The notes under the pieces are model-generated. The model saw nothing but the letters and a program-made list of their open reading frames with translations, was not told the origin of the DNA and ran no database searches. A program made the position numbers and the translations under genes. A stretch of 54,301 nt of DNA, taken from NCBI RefSeq assembly GCF_913566895.1, contig NZ_CAJYCN010000019.1, positions 1-54,301 on the forward strand, in the 5' to 3' direction. Below are positions 1-8,937 of the stretch, piece after piece. Within the stretch, counting starts at the first letter, position 1. Each line of letters begins with the position of its first letter. This DNA is from Listeria ilorinensis. GTDB taxonomy: Bacteria > Bacillota > Bacilli > Lactobacillales > Listeriaceae.

Positions 1-498
1 TTTAAAATGGATCCTGAGCGGCGATGGTATATTGAATCAGGAAACTATAAATTATATTTGATAAAACTATCAATCAATAAAAAAATACTTTGTCATAAAG
101 TTCCTAATAATAATCCAGATTGTTATATTCGTATATTTATCAGTATGGAGGACATTCTTCAAAAAGATATTAATAAAGCTAAACAGAGGATTTTATTAAC
201 AAAAATAAAGAACAGCAAAGTTCCCATGGAAAAAATTACTAAATCAGGTTTCATAATATTTTATTTAATTATGATAGTTCTTCTACAAGGTGTTGGTCCA
301 ATACTCTTATTTTATTACTATTGGATACACCCTAGCATTACCTCAATTACTGTTACTACTTTGTTAATAATTTTCTTTGAAGCATTCCTTTTCTATTTAT
401 TAAGTAATGTCAATAAAATTGTTTTTCCGAAAATATACCAAGGATTGCTAAGTAAATTAAAAAAGATAATCTCGCCAAAATCCAGAAAGAAATCTTAG
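1..498 (+). CDS. hypothetical two-TM membrane protein (5' partial)
   Basis: I do not recognise this protein. The frame is open to the window edge, with an in-frame ATG at position 7, so it may begin upstream. The N-terminal ~75 residues are polar. Two hydrophobic segments follow at about residues 80-104 and 109-132, then a basic tail ending KKIISPKSRKKS. Base composition is clearly more AT-rich than the core genes downstream of ssrA. Its place in the element between an integrase and the window edge suggests an accessory cargo gene. No function can be assigned. Confidence 0.5.
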   Translation, partial: FKMDPERRWYIESGNYKLYLIKLSINKKILCHKVPNNNPDCYIRIFISMEDILQKDINKAKQRILLTKIKNSKVPMEKITKSGFIIFYLIMIVLLQGVGPILLFYYYWIHPSITSITVTTLLIIFFEAFLFYLLSNVNKIVFPKIYQGLLSKLKKIISPKSRKKS

Positions 499-503
499 AA
501 TGG

Positions 504-752
504 TTGAGGAAAGCCGTAGGTTTTGATTATAACCAAAAACATTGCACTTTAACATTTGATGCATCATCTCAAAATATTTATTTCCAATTTAAAGGAATTT
601 CATGTGAATTAAATAAATCATTAAACTATTTTATAAGCGGTATAAAGGCAATTTTGACTTCATACCGTTTACAATTGACTAAATATCCTATTGCTTTCTG
701 GTATTTAATGGTTGTACCATATAAACAAACACATGTTCTTTTTAAAAGATAG
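504..752 (+). CDS. small hypothetical ORF, doubtful
   Basis: An 82-codon AT-rich frame begins with TTG six bases after the preceding stop. No good Shine-Dalgarno sequence precedes it and I recognise no domain. It could be a real small cargo gene or a remnant of decay in this element end. It is listed because the stretch would otherwise be empty. Confidence 0.22.
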   Translation: MRKAVGFDYNQKHCTLTFDASSQNIYFQFKGISCELNKSLNYFISGIKAILTSYRLQLTKYPIAFWYLMVVPYKQTHVLFKR

Positions 753-762
753 AGGTCTTGAG

Positions 763-1103
763 ATGAATACATCCACACTAGAAAAAGATGTCAAAAACCT
801 TTACTACCGCTTGGGTATTATTACTCCGTTTTACGAACTAGATATGCAAGAAATTTGCCACACACTCTCTATTTCCCTTATTTTCTGGGAAAACAGCAGC
901 AAGGCTTGCACTAAACCTGATGGAAAAAGTTATATTTTCATTAATGCTAGATTAGGACATTTTAGATTAATGGTATAACAAAAAAATCCAACAAGAAGCA
1001 GATAGCTTTGTCTGGATTTAAAAAGTATCTTTGGCTATCCCATAAATACTCAAATTATCTTTATAATCGAGAATATTTGATGGCTAGACAAGATATAGCC
1101 TAA
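763..1103 (+). pseudogene. ImmA/IrrE-type metallopeptidase remnant
   Basis: An ATG at 763 follows an AGAGG motif. The frame (MNTSTLEKDVKNLYYRLGI...) resembles the N-terminal part of phage and ICE ImmA/IrrE proteins, including an IFINARL-like strand that normally precedes the helix carrying HExxH. The frame stops at 978 before any HExxH. Downstream, other frames give fragments such as QQEADSF (near 985-1006) and NREYLMARQDIA ending at 1103, which look like pieces of the family's C-terminal half. I infer an internally deleted, frameshifted gene. ImmA proteins normally cleave the element's ImmR-type repressor, so its loss fits a decaying element. Family assignment is from recalled pattern. Confidence 0.5.
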
Positions 1104-1131
1104 ACGCATATTTTATTGAGGGGTGTTTTTC

Positions 1132-2280
1132 ATGGCAAGTTATACCAGACTTCCCAGTGGTTGGCGATATCGCATAAGCTATAAAGTAAATGGTCAGTAT
1201 AAGATAAAAAGTAAAAATGGTTTCTCTACGAAAAGAGAAGCACAACTTGCAGCCAATGAGGAAGAGAGAAAATTAAATCAGGGCTATGACTTTGAAAGAG
1301 CGGAAAACTTTTTTCCTGATGCTTTTGAAGAATGGTTCAATGTATATCGTAAAGGGAAAAATAGTAGGGATAACGACAACGATATCCGACGAGCTGTTAA
1401 CCTTGCTAAAGCTAATTTTTCAGGAGTAAAAATTAAAGAAATGAATCGAGATGATTATCAACGGGCACTGAATACATTTGGTGAAAATCATGCTACTCCA
1501 ACTGTGAAAAAGTACCATACCTATATGAGGATGTTTATTAAAGAATGCATTCAAGAAGGGGTTATTTTCCGTGATCCTACTTGGAAAGTAATAATTAAAG
1601 GGAAAGTAAAATCAAAAGATGAGGAATTAAAGTATCTAAACTATAGTGAAGCGCATAAATTAATTATAGCGTTAGAAAACAACCTTTCTTTCAAGCACAT
1701 GTCAAAATATATCATCCTATTTGCTCTAGCAACCGGATGCCACTTCTCAGAAATTATTGGCTTAACCTGGGATTCTATAGACTTTACAAACCAAACTGTA
1801 AAGATCGATAAAGTATGGGACTATAAATATACAAATGATTTTAACGAAACTAAAACCCCTGCTTCAAAACGAACGATTACGATTGATGAAGGCACCACCA
1901 AAATGTTAAAACGCATAAAAAAAGAGCAACAAGAATTTTTCTTAAAAGCTGGTTTAATTAGTCAATATGAGAAATTAAGAAATGTCTTTGTTAATCATCG
2001 ACTTAAAATGGTTAGTAATAACGCAGTTAATAAATGTCTAAAACACTACTGTAAAAAACTAGGCATCAGGGAGATCACTTGTCATTCTTTAAGACATACA
2101 CATGCTTCCATTCTTCTCTACGAAGGAGTAAACGTGAAGTATATATCACGTCGATTAGGCCATTCAGACATAACCATTACCTTGAAAGTTTATTCTCACA
2201 TCATTGATGAACTTAAGCAAAGAGAATCAAAACATGTGAATGATATTATGAATCGGATCAGAGTCCCCAATGCAAAATAA
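1132..2280 (+). CDS. int: tyrosine recombinase/integrase (ssrA-associated) with Arg-to-His at catalytic position
   Basis: This is a phage/ICE-type tyrosine recombinase of 382 aa. The ATG at 1132 is chosen over an upstream in-frame GTG (1123) because GAGGGGTG lies six bases before it. The N-terminal ~50 residues look like an AP2-like arm-binding domain (ASYTRLPSGWRYRISYK), followed by a SAM-like core-binding domain and a C-terminal catalytic domain. The second motif is intact: H318-x-x-R321, H344 and nucleophile Y354. The first motif, normally TGxRxxE, reads TGCHFSE, so the first catalytic arginine is His204 (CAC at 1741-1743). In this family that Arg is essentially invariant, so activity is doubtful. 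The gene ends 120 bp from the ssrA 3' end, a classic attachment site. Confidence 0.88.
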   Translation: MASYTRLPSGWRYRISYKVNGQYKIKSKNGFSTKREAQLAANEEERKLNQGYDFERAENFFPDAFEEWFNVYRKGKNSRDNDNDIRRAVNLAKANFSGVKIKEMNRDDYQRALNTFGENHATPTVKKYHTYMRMFIKECIQEGVIFRDPTWKVIIKGKVKSKDEELKYLNYSEAHKLIIALENNLSFKHMSKYIILFALATGCHFSEIIGLTWDSIDFTNQTVKIDKVWDYKYTNDFNETKTPASKRTITIDEGTTKMLKRIKKEQQEFFLKAGLISQYEKLRNVFVNHRLKMVSNNAVNKCLKHYCKKLGIREITCHSLRHTHASILLYEGVNVKYISRRLGHSDITITLKVYSHIIDELKQRESKHVNDIMNRIRVPNAK

Positions 2281-2325
2281 ATGCAAAAAGTTTTGCATTC
2301 TTATCATTTTCTTTCACTTGCAAAA
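2271..2325. repeat. cluster of TGCAAAA heptamers next to attachment region
   Basis: TGCAAAA occurs in direct orientation at 2271-2277, 2282-2288 and 2319-2325, and inverted as TTTTGCA at 2291-2297. The cluster covers the integrase stop codon and the following bases, on the att side. Such short repeats could be arm-type recombinase sites. This is inference. Confidence 0.35.
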
Positions 2326-2327
2326 AC

Positions 2328-2377
2328 AAAAGAATCTCTCGAATCGGTTGATATAACTAACTTCGAGAGATTCTTTT
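2328..2377. terminator. bidirectional terminator between int and ssrA
   Basis: A perfect 16-bp stem has arms at 2328-2343 and 2362-2377 with an 18-nt loop. T-rich tracts lie on both sides. It can end ssrA on the minus strand and int on the plus strand. Confidence 0.85.
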
Positions 2378-2399
2378 ATTTTGTTTAAAATCGCTGAAA

Positions 2400-2766
2400 T
2401 GGAGCTGGCGGGAGTCGAACCCGCGTCCAGAAATATCGGCACTTAAACATCTACGTGTGTAGTCACCGTATTAGTGATTCGCTTGAAGTGCAGCCCGGCA
2501 ACAGGCTTTCCTTCAGCTAGTTTGATTGGTCTCTTCTTAACGGCTACAAACAGAAGCCGGTAATCGTATCCCACTTAGAGTAAGACCCTTACCGTAGCAC
2601 ATGGGCGATGCACGGAGGATCAGCTTTTCAAACTACTATTAGGCAGCGAAAGCTAGAGATTTGTTTTCTTTGCCAGTTATTATTGGCTTTGACGTTGTTA
2701 ACGAGGACGATCCCCCCGACACGCAGCTCAAGCTCGAACTATCCCTGTCGAATCCGTAACAGCCCC
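2400..2766 (-). ncRNA. ssrA: tmRNA (10Sa RNA)
   Basis: tmRNA rescues stalled ribosomes together with SmpB. The 5' end reads GGGGCTGTTACGGATTCGAC and the 3' end carries the T-arm GTTCGACTCCCGCC. The two ends form a 7-bp acceptor stem, GGGGCUG with CAGCUCC, followed by discriminator A at 2400. The next genomic bases are TTT, so the 3' CCA is not encoded and must be added. The tag frame is at 2639-2674. The 3' end is the insertion point of the element to the left. Length is 367 nt, usual for the family. Confidence 0.96.
2639..2674 (-). other. tmRNA tag-peptide reading frame
   Basis: The resume codon is GGC, and the encoded tag is GKENKSLAFAA followed by TAA (11 codons). With the tmRNA-charged alanine the tag is A-GKENKSLAFAA. 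The context before the resume codon (AATAACT) matches the Bacillus/Listeria pattern. As I recall, the L. monocytogenes tag is GKEKQNLAFAA, so this is a close variant. Confidence 0.9.
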
Positions 2767-2786
2767 AGAAATGTGACACTCGAATA

Positions 2787-2815
2787 AGTATACACGAAAA
2801 TCGGCATAAATTCAA
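2787..2815 (-). promoter_or_regulatory. ssrA promoter
   Basis: On the minus strand, TTGAAT (2810-2815) and TATACT (2787-2792) are separated by 17 bp. The predicted start lies about 14 nt upstream of the mature 5' end, leaving a short leader for RNase P to remove. Confidence 0.75.
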
Positions 2816-2969
2816 GCTCTTGCAGTGCTTACTGTCCTTTTCCATTATTGATATTTCATTAGCTCCAAGCCAATCATTGAATCTCCTATACTCATAAATC
2901 TGCTTCTTTTCACATGAAAAACAACTTACTACAAGCCGTTTTTCAAACTGCATACATCTGTACAAAAGA

Positions 2970-2997
2970 AAAAGCTGATCAACAACTATCAGCTTTT
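2970..2997 (-). terminator. terminator of the est-rnr-smpB operon
   Basis: A 10-bp stem AAAAGCTGAT/ATCAGCTTTT has an 8-nt loop. On the minus strand it is followed by TTCTTTTGT, just after the smpB stop. Confidence 0.75.
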
Positions 2998-3005
2998 CCC
3001 ACAAT

Positions 3006-3470
3006 TTATCGTTGTCTCTCTTTAAATGCTCGTTCGATATCACGCTTCGCTTCCTTGCGCTTCAAGTCTTCACGTTTATCGTATTTTTTCTTCCCTTTCG
3101 CTAGGCCAAGCAGGACTTTGGCATAGCCGTCTTTGATGTACATCTTAAGCGGTACAAGGGAATACCCTGCCTCCTTGGTCTCACCAATGAGCTTATTGAT
3201 TTGTTTCCGATGGAGCAACAGTTTACGCGTTCTTAGCGGTTCATGATTAAAACGATTGCCTTGCTCATAAGGACTGATATGCATATTATGCAGCAACACC
3301 TCGCCCTTTTCAATTCGTGCATAGGCATCCTTTAGATTGACACGCGCATTACGGACGGACTTAATCTCTGTTCCTTGTAAAACGATTCCAGCCTCGTACG
3401 TATCTTCAATTGCAAAATCATGGCGCGCTTTTTTATTCTGAGCAATGAGTTTGCCTTCACCTTTTGGCAT
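3006..3470 (-). CDS. smpB: SsrA-binding protein SmpB
   Basis: This 154-aa protein binds tmRNA and is required for trans-translation. Visible family features are the N-terminal segment with [11 protein letters not shown], the core [13 protein letters not shown], the HISPYEQGN segment, and a basic C-terminal tail from about residue 128 that enters the mRNA channel. The length is normal. It lies 16 bp downstream of rnr and directly upstream of the ssrA promoter, the usual Firmicute order. It is probably co-transcribed with rnr and est. Confidence 0.97.
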   Translation of the reverse strand: MPKGEGKLIAQNKKARHDFAIEDTYEAGIVLQGTEIKSVRNARVNLKDAYARIEKGEVLLHNMHISPYEQGNRFNHEPLRTRKLLLHRKQINKLIGETKEAGYSLVPLKMYIKDGYAKVLLGLAKGKKKYDKREDLKRKEAKRDIERAFKERQR

Positions 3471-3486
3471 CCGGCCTCAATCCTTT

Positions 3487-5862
3487 CTAACGGCGTTTTT
3501 TCTTTTTGTTCTTTGGTTGGCCTTTTTTAGCCACATTGTCATAAAAGGCCCGCTTTTTCTTTTTCTTCGGCTTGGTTGACCACTCGTCATCTGGGGAGTC
3601 TGTTCGTTTGCGACTTCCCTCATTTTTCGAGCGACGACCCCCTTGGTGTTTTTTATCTCCGCCTTTATAACCTCTCGTTTTATCGATTGGTTTCTGTTTT
3701 TGGTGTTTAGCAGCAGCACCTTCTTTACCAGCACTCAACAGCATAAAATCAATTTCACGCGCATCGACATCCACTTTCGTTACTTCTACATCGACCTCGT
3801 CGCCGATTCGGTAGATCTGGCCTGTCCGCTCGCCAATCATCGCTAGCAGGTTTTGGTGGAATTGATAATAATCGCCTTTCATTGCACTGACATGGACGAG
3901 TCCTTCAATGGTGTTCGGCAGCTCGATGAATAGACCAAAATTCGTGACAGAACTGATAATCCCTTTGAAACGTTCACCAACTTTGTCCACCATGAATTCC
4001 GTTTTCTTCAATTCATCTGTTTCCCGTTCAGCTTCAACTGCACGACGTTCCATTTTTGAAGCATGCTCTGCAATTTCAGGCAATTCTTCTGCCCGTTTTG
4101 CTGTTGTTTCCGCACTGACATCCCCTTTGATCAGATACTGCCGAATTAGGCGGTGTACAATCAAATCTGGATAGCGACGGATTGGCGATGTGAAATGTGT
4201 ATAAAAATCAGTAGCTAGACCAAAATGTCCTGCACTGACTGTATCGTATTTCGCCTGTTGCATCGAACGTAGCATCACGGTTGAAATGACCATTTCTTCG
4301 GGCTTACCTTTAACTTCGTCCAACACTTGCTGAAGGGCAGCCGGATGGATATTACCGCTGCTCCCTTTTACCACAAGGCCAAAATTCGTGATAAACTCGA
4401 AAAATCGTGCCAATTTGTCCTCTTTTGGATCTTCGTGAATCCGGTAGATAAACGGTACGTCCATCCAGTGGAAATGCTCTGCAACCGTTTCATTGGCTGC
4501 CAACATGAATTCTTCGATCAGTCGCTCGCCCTCTGAACGCTTCCGCAAAACGACATCTGCCGGACGCCCTTCGCTATCGACGACCACTCTTGCTTCCTTG
4601 GCATCAAAATCGATCGCTCCGCGCAGTTCACGTTTCCGCCGGAGTATGTGGGATAGTTTTTCCATTTCTTCAAGCATCGGCACTATTTGCGCATATTTTT
4701 TACGCAGCGCTTCGTCCTCATTAACCAAAATGTCATTCACATCACTATAAGTCATTCGTTCTGTTGTTTGAATGACACTTTCAAAGATTTCATGGCTGAC
4801 GACCTGTCCGGTTTCATCAATTTCCATTTCGCAGCTCATTGTCAGCCGAGCCACTTGCGGATTCAGCGAACAAATCCCATTCGACAACTTGTGCGGCAAC
4901 ATCGGGATCACCCGGTCAACTAGATACACACTTGTCCCGCGATCAAGCGCTTCTTTATTAAGCGCTGAATCTTCTGTCACATAATGACTGACATCTGCAA
5001 TATGGACGCCCAACTTGTAGTGACCATTTTCAAGTTTGGTCACGGTGACAGCATCATCTAGGTCTTTTGCATCCGCCCCGTCAATCGTAATGATCACCTC
5101 ACTCCGCAAATCGCGGCGACCGGTAAGATCTTTCTCCTGCACTGTATCCGGCCCAGCACTAGCCTCTTTCATCACTTCTTCCGGGAAATTGATCGAGATG
5201 CCATGCTTATGAATGATCGACAAAATATCGACTCCCGGATCATTGCGATGGCCAATAATCATCTTGACCAAACCACGTGCACGAGTCTTTCCGTGCGCAT
5301 AGGCTGTAATCTCCACGATGACTTTATGGCCATCAACTGGCTTCAAGCCATCTTCCAGATCAACCTCCACTTCACCGAAAACTTTTTTATCATCTGGAAC
5401 GACAAAACCACTGCCTACCAAATCTTCAAAATAGGTTCCAACAATTTGTGCCGTCTTTCGTTCAACAATTCGGCTGATCGTTCCTTCTGCTAGATTTTCA
5501 CCCTTACGCTTGGTGATACTTGCTAAAACAAGATCCCCATTCATCGCATCATTGACCTCTGTTGGCGGAATGAAAATATCATCTAATTCCTTTTCTTCCG
5601 GTAACACAAAGCCAAAACCGCGTTCATGCGCTCGGAAGGTACCTTTTACATAATCTAATTTTTCAGGGAGAGCGTAACGGTTTCGCTTCGTTCGCACAAT
5701 TTTTCCCGCATCTTCAAGATGAACCAGCGCTTTCACCATTTGCTTGAATTCGTCCGCATCATGAAGTGTCATCTTACTCTCCAAATCGTCCAGTGTAAAC
5801 GTCTGATCCTTTGCTTCCTGTAAAACTACAAGAATCTTTTCTTCTATCTGTTGTTGGTCCAA
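3487..5862 (-). CDS. rnr: ribonuclease R
   Basis: This 791-aa 3'-5' processive exoribonuclease degrades structured RNA and works with tmRNA in non-stop mRNA decay. Domains in order are an N-terminal winged helix (about 1-65), two cold-shock/OB domains (about 70-225), the RNB catalytic domain (about 248-570) with the Mg-binding block [10 protein letters not shown] (D261, D267, D269, D270), an S1 domain (about 625-705, [16 protein letters not shown]) and a Lys/Arg-rich tail to the end. It lies 38 bp downstream of est and 16 bp upstream of smpB. The long basic tail is typical of RNase R. Confidence 0.97.
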   Translation of the reverse strand: MDQQQIEEKILVVLQEAKDQTFTLDDLESKMTLHDADEFKQMVKALVHLEDAGKIVRTKRNRYALPEKLDYVKGTFRAHERGFGFVLPEEKELDDIFIPPTEVNDAMNGDLVLASITKRKGENLAEGTISRIVERKTAQIVGTYFEDLVGSGFVVPDDKKVFGEVEVDLEDGLKPVDGHKVIVEITAYAHGKTRARGLVKMIIGHRNDPGVDILSIIHKHGISINFPEEVMKEASAGPDTVQEKDLTGRRDLRSEVIITIDGADAKDLDDAVTVTKLENGHYKLGVHIADVSHYVTEDSALNKEALDRGTSVYLVDRVIPMLPHKLSNGICSLNPQVARLTMSCEMEIDETGQVVSHEIFESVIQTTERMTYSDVNDILVNEDEALRKKYAQIVPMLEEMEKLSHILRRKRELRGAIDFDAKEARVVVDSEGRPADVVLRKRSEGERLIEEFMLAANETVAEHFHWMDVPFIYRIHEDPKEDKLARFFEFITNFGLVVKGSSGNIHPAALQQVLDEVKGKPEEMVISTVMLRSMQQAKYDTVSAGHFGLATDFYTHFTSPIRRYPDLIVHRLIRQYLIKGDVSAETTAKRAEELPEIAEHASKMERRAVEAERETDELKKTEFMVDKVGERFKGIISSVTNFGLFIELPNTIEGLVHVSAMKGDYYQFHQNLLAMIGERTGQIYRIGDEVDVEVTKVDVDAREIDFMLLSAGKEGAAAKHQKQKPIDKTRGYKGGDKKHQGGRRSKNEGSRKRTDSPDDEWSTKPKKKKKRAFYDNVAKKGQPKNKKKKRR

Positions 5863-5900
5863 AATTCTCCCTCCTTTCTCTTTTTCTGTTTGATTTTCTT

Positions 5901-6647
5901 CTATTCATGCCAGTCTAAATGATTCAAAAAGGCTAAAATATCATTCTGTAAGATTTTTCTTTCCTTATCAATCGTAATCACATGACCAGAATCAGCGTAC
6001 CATTTGAGTTCCTTATCTGGTGACTCAACCGTTTCATAAATCCATTCTGCCCCATGTGGCTCTACCATATCATCAAGTTTTCCCTGCGCAATAAAAATAG
6101 GCGCATAAATCATATCCACTTCACTTGCAACCGCATTGATTTCGTCTTTGAGTTCAGCGATCTGACTCATCGATTCCGTCTGGTACTCAGCCATCTCTGT
6201 TTCGATCTGATCAGCAGATTTGCCTTCTAGTTTTTTATAATTGCGTACATAATCTAAGTAGCCAGCGATGATCGGGGAAGAACTGTCCATTTTAGTCGGT
6301 GTACTCATGGAAACTATTCCCACTACAGGTCTTGTGAAACCTAGTTTGAGTGAAAACAAGCCACCAAGCGAGAGTCCAGCTACAGCAATTTCCTGATAAC
6401 CGAGTTCCTTCAAATGATCATAGGCATTCAGCACATCCTGCCACCAGTCACGCGGTCCCGTTTTCAGTAGCAAGTCCGGCGATACACCATGGCCTTTATA
6501 CTGTGGTGCATAACACGTATAGTCATGATCTTGCAAAAATCGTCCGAGCATTCGTACATCCGCAGAACTTCCGGTAAACCCGTGAAGCAGTAAAACCGCG
6601 CGTCGGCCCGTTTCGAATAAAAATGGTTTTGGCGGTGTGATTTTCAT
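5901..6647 (-). CDS. est: carboxylesterase (Est30-like)
   Basis: This 248-aa alpha/beta hydrolase probably hydrolyses short-chain esters in the cytoplasm. The catalytic triad is readable: Ser93 in GLSLGG, Asp192 in GKLDD, and His222 in DSGHVITID. These positions closely match Geobacillus Est30 as I recall it (S94, D193, H223). An oxyanion HGFTG lies at residues 22-26. It is the first gene of est-rnr-smpB, with its own promoter just downstream of the secG terminator. The physiological substrate is unknown. Confidence 0.93.
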   Translation of the reverse strand: MKITPPKPFLFETGRRAVLLLHGFTGSSADVRMLGRFLQDHDYTCYAPQYKGHGVSPDLLLKTGPRDWWQDVLNAYDHLKELGYQEIAVAGLSLGGLFSLKLGFTRPVVGIVSMSTPTKMDSSSPIIAGYLDYVRNYKKLEGKSADQIETEMAEYQTESMSQIAELKDEINAVASEVDMIYAPIFIAQGKLDDMVEPHGAEWIYETVESPDKELKWYADSGHVITIDKERKILQNDILAFLNHLDWHE

Positions 6648-6684
6648 TATAAAACGCTCCCCTTAAAAATTCGTTCCATTTTAT

Positions 6685-6713
6685 AGTTTACGTGAATTCA
6701 TGCGGAATCTCAA
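6685..6713 (-). promoter_or_regulatory. promoter of est-rnr-smpB
   Basis: On the minus strand, TTGAGA (6708-6713) and TAAACT (6685-6690) are separated by 17 bp. The site lies between the secG terminator and est. Confidence 0.6.
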
Positions 6714-6738
6714 ATATTAAAAATAGTTTACCATTAAA

Positions 6739-6768
6739 AAAAGTTGAGACAAAAATGTCTCAACTTTT
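6739..6768 (-). terminator. secG terminator
   Basis: A 12-bp stem AAAAGTTGAGAC/GTCTCAACTTTT has a 6-nt loop and is followed on the minus strand by a T-run. Confidence 0.85.
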
Positions 6769-6783
6769 GGAAAGATTCAAATC

Positions 6784-7014
6784 TCAAATAAAGAATCCAA
6801 GCGCAATCAGTATCGCAAAGAAAATAATGGATAGAACGATCGTTGCACGATGCAAAATCAGTTCCAGCCCTCTTGCTTTTTGTTTGCCGAATAGTTGTTC
6901 CGCTCCGCCGGAAATCGCACCGGATAAACCGTTACTTTTACCAGGTTGAAGAATAATTACTATCACAAGCAGTACTGATACAATGATAAGTAGTACTGTT
7001 AATACTGTGTTCAT
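6784..7014 (-). CDS. secG: preprotein translocase subunit SecG
   Basis: This 76-aa membrane subunit of the SecYEG channel aids SecA-driven export. It shows the family layout: an N-terminal TM helix (about 3-22), the conserved [21 protein letters not shown] loop region split around residues 23-44, and a second TM helix (about 53-75). The length is typical. An AGGAGG-like site precedes the ATG. It is a single-gene unit with its own promoter and terminator. Confidence 0.95.
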   Translation of the reverse strand: MNTVLTVLLIIVSVLLVIVIILQPGKSNGLSGAISGGAEQLFGKQKARGLELILHRATIVLSIIFFAILIALGFFI

Positions 7015-7055
7015 TGTTCTTTCCTCCTAAAACCGTCCATTTTGACCTAAGACTA

Positions 7056-7084
7056 ATCTTACCATAATTCATGAGTACGGGCAA
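7056..7084 (-). promoter_or_regulatory. secG promoter
   Basis: On the minus strand, TTGCCC (7079-7084) and TAAGAT (7056-7061) are separated by 17 bp, about 40 bp before the secG start. Confidence 0.55.
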
Positions 7085-7125
7085 CCATGCTCACAAAATT
7101 GTCATAATTTCTGGTCCGCTGTTTT

Positions 7126-7887
7126 TTAAAATTGGCTATCAAGGAGGGTCAGTACATGTTTTAACTCAGCAACGTCGATCTGACCAGGTGCTGAAGCTTT
7201 TTTAGCCGCACCAAATGTCACAGCTGAACCAAACACTTGACCTGCTAAGCGGCTGATTACACCCACGCCAGCCATCGACATCGTGATGATTGGGCGATCT
7301 GCATATCGCTCTTTCATTGTATTCGTTGCCTCTAAAAGAACCAGTACATCTGCAGAAGATTGCGGCATCACAGCAATTTTAGGAATATCTGCACCCAGTT
7401 CCTGCATTTTGCGGAGACGACTGATAATTTCATCCTTAGCTGGTGTCTTATCAAAGTCGTGATTACTGATAATCACTTTCACCCCTGCCTCGTGAGCTGC
7501 TTCAATCAGAGCTTTTACATCAGACGCTTCATTGAACAGTTCTACATCGACTAAATCCACTTGTCCTGTTTTTGCCAATTCACGATTTAACTCAAAGTAA
7601 TATTCATCCGATACTGCTTTTTCGCCGCCTTCTTTCTTACTGCGAAACGTAAAGAGAAGTGGTGTATCGGGCAAGATCTCACGCAATGTTTGAAGTGCTT
7701 CTTTAACCGCAGCAATATCTTCCACGTTTTCAAAGAAGTCTACACGCCATTCGACAATATCTAATTCAATATTTTTAAGAAAAGTTGCTTCCTCTTTAAG
7801 AGCAGCAATCGTTTTTCCAACAATCGGTACGCAGATTTTCGGCGCGCCTTCACCAATCGTCACATTTTTAACTGTAACAGTACTCAT
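7126..7887 (-). CDS. aroD: type I 3-dehydroquinate dehydratase
   Basis: This 253-aa enzyme interconverts 3-dehydroquinate and 3-dehydroshikimate through a Schiff base. The catalytic pair is at the canonical positions, His143 (SNHDF) and Lys170 (PKIAVMP). The EWRVD strand (46-50) and the SMAGVGVISR segment are conserved. It is 42 bp downstream of aroE, in one operon with an OYE-type reductase that faces a LysR regulator. That context suggests a catabolic (quinate/shikimate) role rather than, or in addition to, aromatic amino acid synthesis. Confidence 0.95.
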   Translation of the reverse strand: MSTVTVKNVTIGEGAPKICVPIVGKTIAALKEEATFLKNIELDIVEWRVDFFENVEDIAAVKEALQTLREILPDTPLLFTFRSKKEGGEKAVSDEYYFELNRELAKTGQVDLVDVELFNEASDVKALIEAAHEAGVKVIISNHDFDKTPAKDEIISRLRKMQELGADIPKIAVMPQSSADVLVLLEATNTMKERYADRPIITMSMAGVGVISRLAGQVFGSAVTFGAAKKASAPGQIDVAELKHVLTLLDSQF

Positions 7888-7929
7888 TTGAATTCTCCTT
7901 TAGTCCTTGTTGATTGATTGTATCACATT

Positions 7930-8802
7930 TTAGAATAAAATTTCTTTGATATAATCAACAGGCATTTCTTCGCCTGTGAAAAGTTCGAATGCTTCGGCTC
8001 CTTGATAAAGCATCATGCCAAGACCATTAATGGCTTTTTTAGCACCATGTTTTTTGGCAAATTGAAGTAGTTTCGTTTCTTTTGGCATATACACTACATC
8101 AAAAACAACCAAATCAGGACGGATCATTTCCGGATCATTGATCAGGCTTTCATCTTCAAGTGGCTTCATGCCTACGCCCGTCGCATCAATATAGATGCTG
8201 CTTGCTGCAATTTCACGTTTAAATGCTTCTTGATCGGCCAAATCATAGACAGTTGCTTTACAATCTGTATGTTCATTAATTTTGCGTGCATTCTCTACAG
8301 CATTTTCAAAGCATTCATCTTGACGGTTAAAAATCGATAATTCTTTAACACCATCAAGAGCCGCTTGGATAGCGATTGCTGTTCCGGCACCGCCAGCACC
8401 TGTCATTGTTATTTTTTGTCCTTTTACTTCCACGCCCTCTTCACGAAGGGAACGCATAGCACCAGTACCATCCGTTACGTGACCCACTAGATGTCCTTTG
8501 CCATCTTTATTGACAACTGTATTGACTGCCCCCGCCAATTTTGCTGCTGGTGAAAGTTCATCCAAGTAAGGAATGATCGCTTGTTTATTCGGCATTGATA
8601 CGTTGGAACCGCGAATCCCCATTGCCCGAATGCCTTTGATTGCATCTTCCAGTTCATCATTACCAACTTCAAATGCTAAATAAGCATAATCCAAGCCAAG
8701 TTTTGCAAAAGCCTCATTATGCATCGTTGGAGATAAGCTGTGACGGATCGGTGTTGCGATCAAACTGATTAATAGTGTGTGTCCTGTAATACGTTCTGCC
8801 AT
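7930..8802 (-). CDS. aroE: shikimate/quinate dehydrogenase (AroE/YdiB family)
   Basis: This 290-aa enzyme reduces dehydroshikimate or oxidises shikimate/quinate with NAD(P). The substrate site SLSPTMHN (22-29), the NVSMPNK lysine motif, and the nucleotide-binding GAGGAG (about 137-142) are visible. Two features lean to the YdiB (quinate/shikimate) branch: the [10 protein letters not shown] segment after the Rossmann beta2 strand, and [10 protein letters not shown] after the substrate Asp. Where most members have NTDG the sequence reads GHVTDG. It lies between the FadH-like reductase and aroD in one operon. Confidence 0.9.
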   Translation of the reverse strand: MAERITGHTLLISLIATPIRHSLSPTMHNEAFAKLGLDYAYLAFEVGNDELEDAIKGIRAMGIRGSNVSMPNKQAIIPYLDELSPAAKLAGAVNTVVNKDGKGHLVGHVTDGTGAMRSLREEGVEVKGQKITMTGAGGAGTAIAIQAALDGVKELSIFNRQDECFENAVENARKINEHTDCKATVYDLADQEAFKREIAASSIYIDATGVGMKPLEDESLINDPEMIRPDLVVFDVVYMPKETKLLQFAKKHGAKKAINGLGMMLYQGAEAFELFTGEEMPVDYIKEILF

Positions 8803-8907
8803 TTTTTCATCTTTCCTTTCAATTTGAGAATATTATAAAGAAGAAAACTTTGTGAACAAACGAACTTGTTTTTGCAGATGTTTTCTTCTGCTTGCTTAAA
8901 GGAAATT

Positions 8908-8931
8908 GGAAAAGAGCCGAAGCCCTTTTCC
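8908..8931 (-). terminator. UUCG-loop hairpin between reductase gene and aroE
   Basis: On the minus strand a 10-bp stem (one G-T pair) closes a TTCG tetraloop directly after the reductase stop. The T-tract is weak, so it may be a partial terminator or processing site that lowers aroE-aroD expression. Confidence 0.5.
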
Positions 8932-8937
8932 CAACTT

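Noticed and set aside
2639-3043. 134-codon minus-strand frame ending in the tmRNA tag
   Set aside because: It is only the tag frame extended through structured tmRNA and its promoter; tmRNA is not translated from that start.
2914-3126. Plus-strand ORF across the smpB 3' end
   Set aside because: Antisense shadow of smpB and its terminator, with no RBS.
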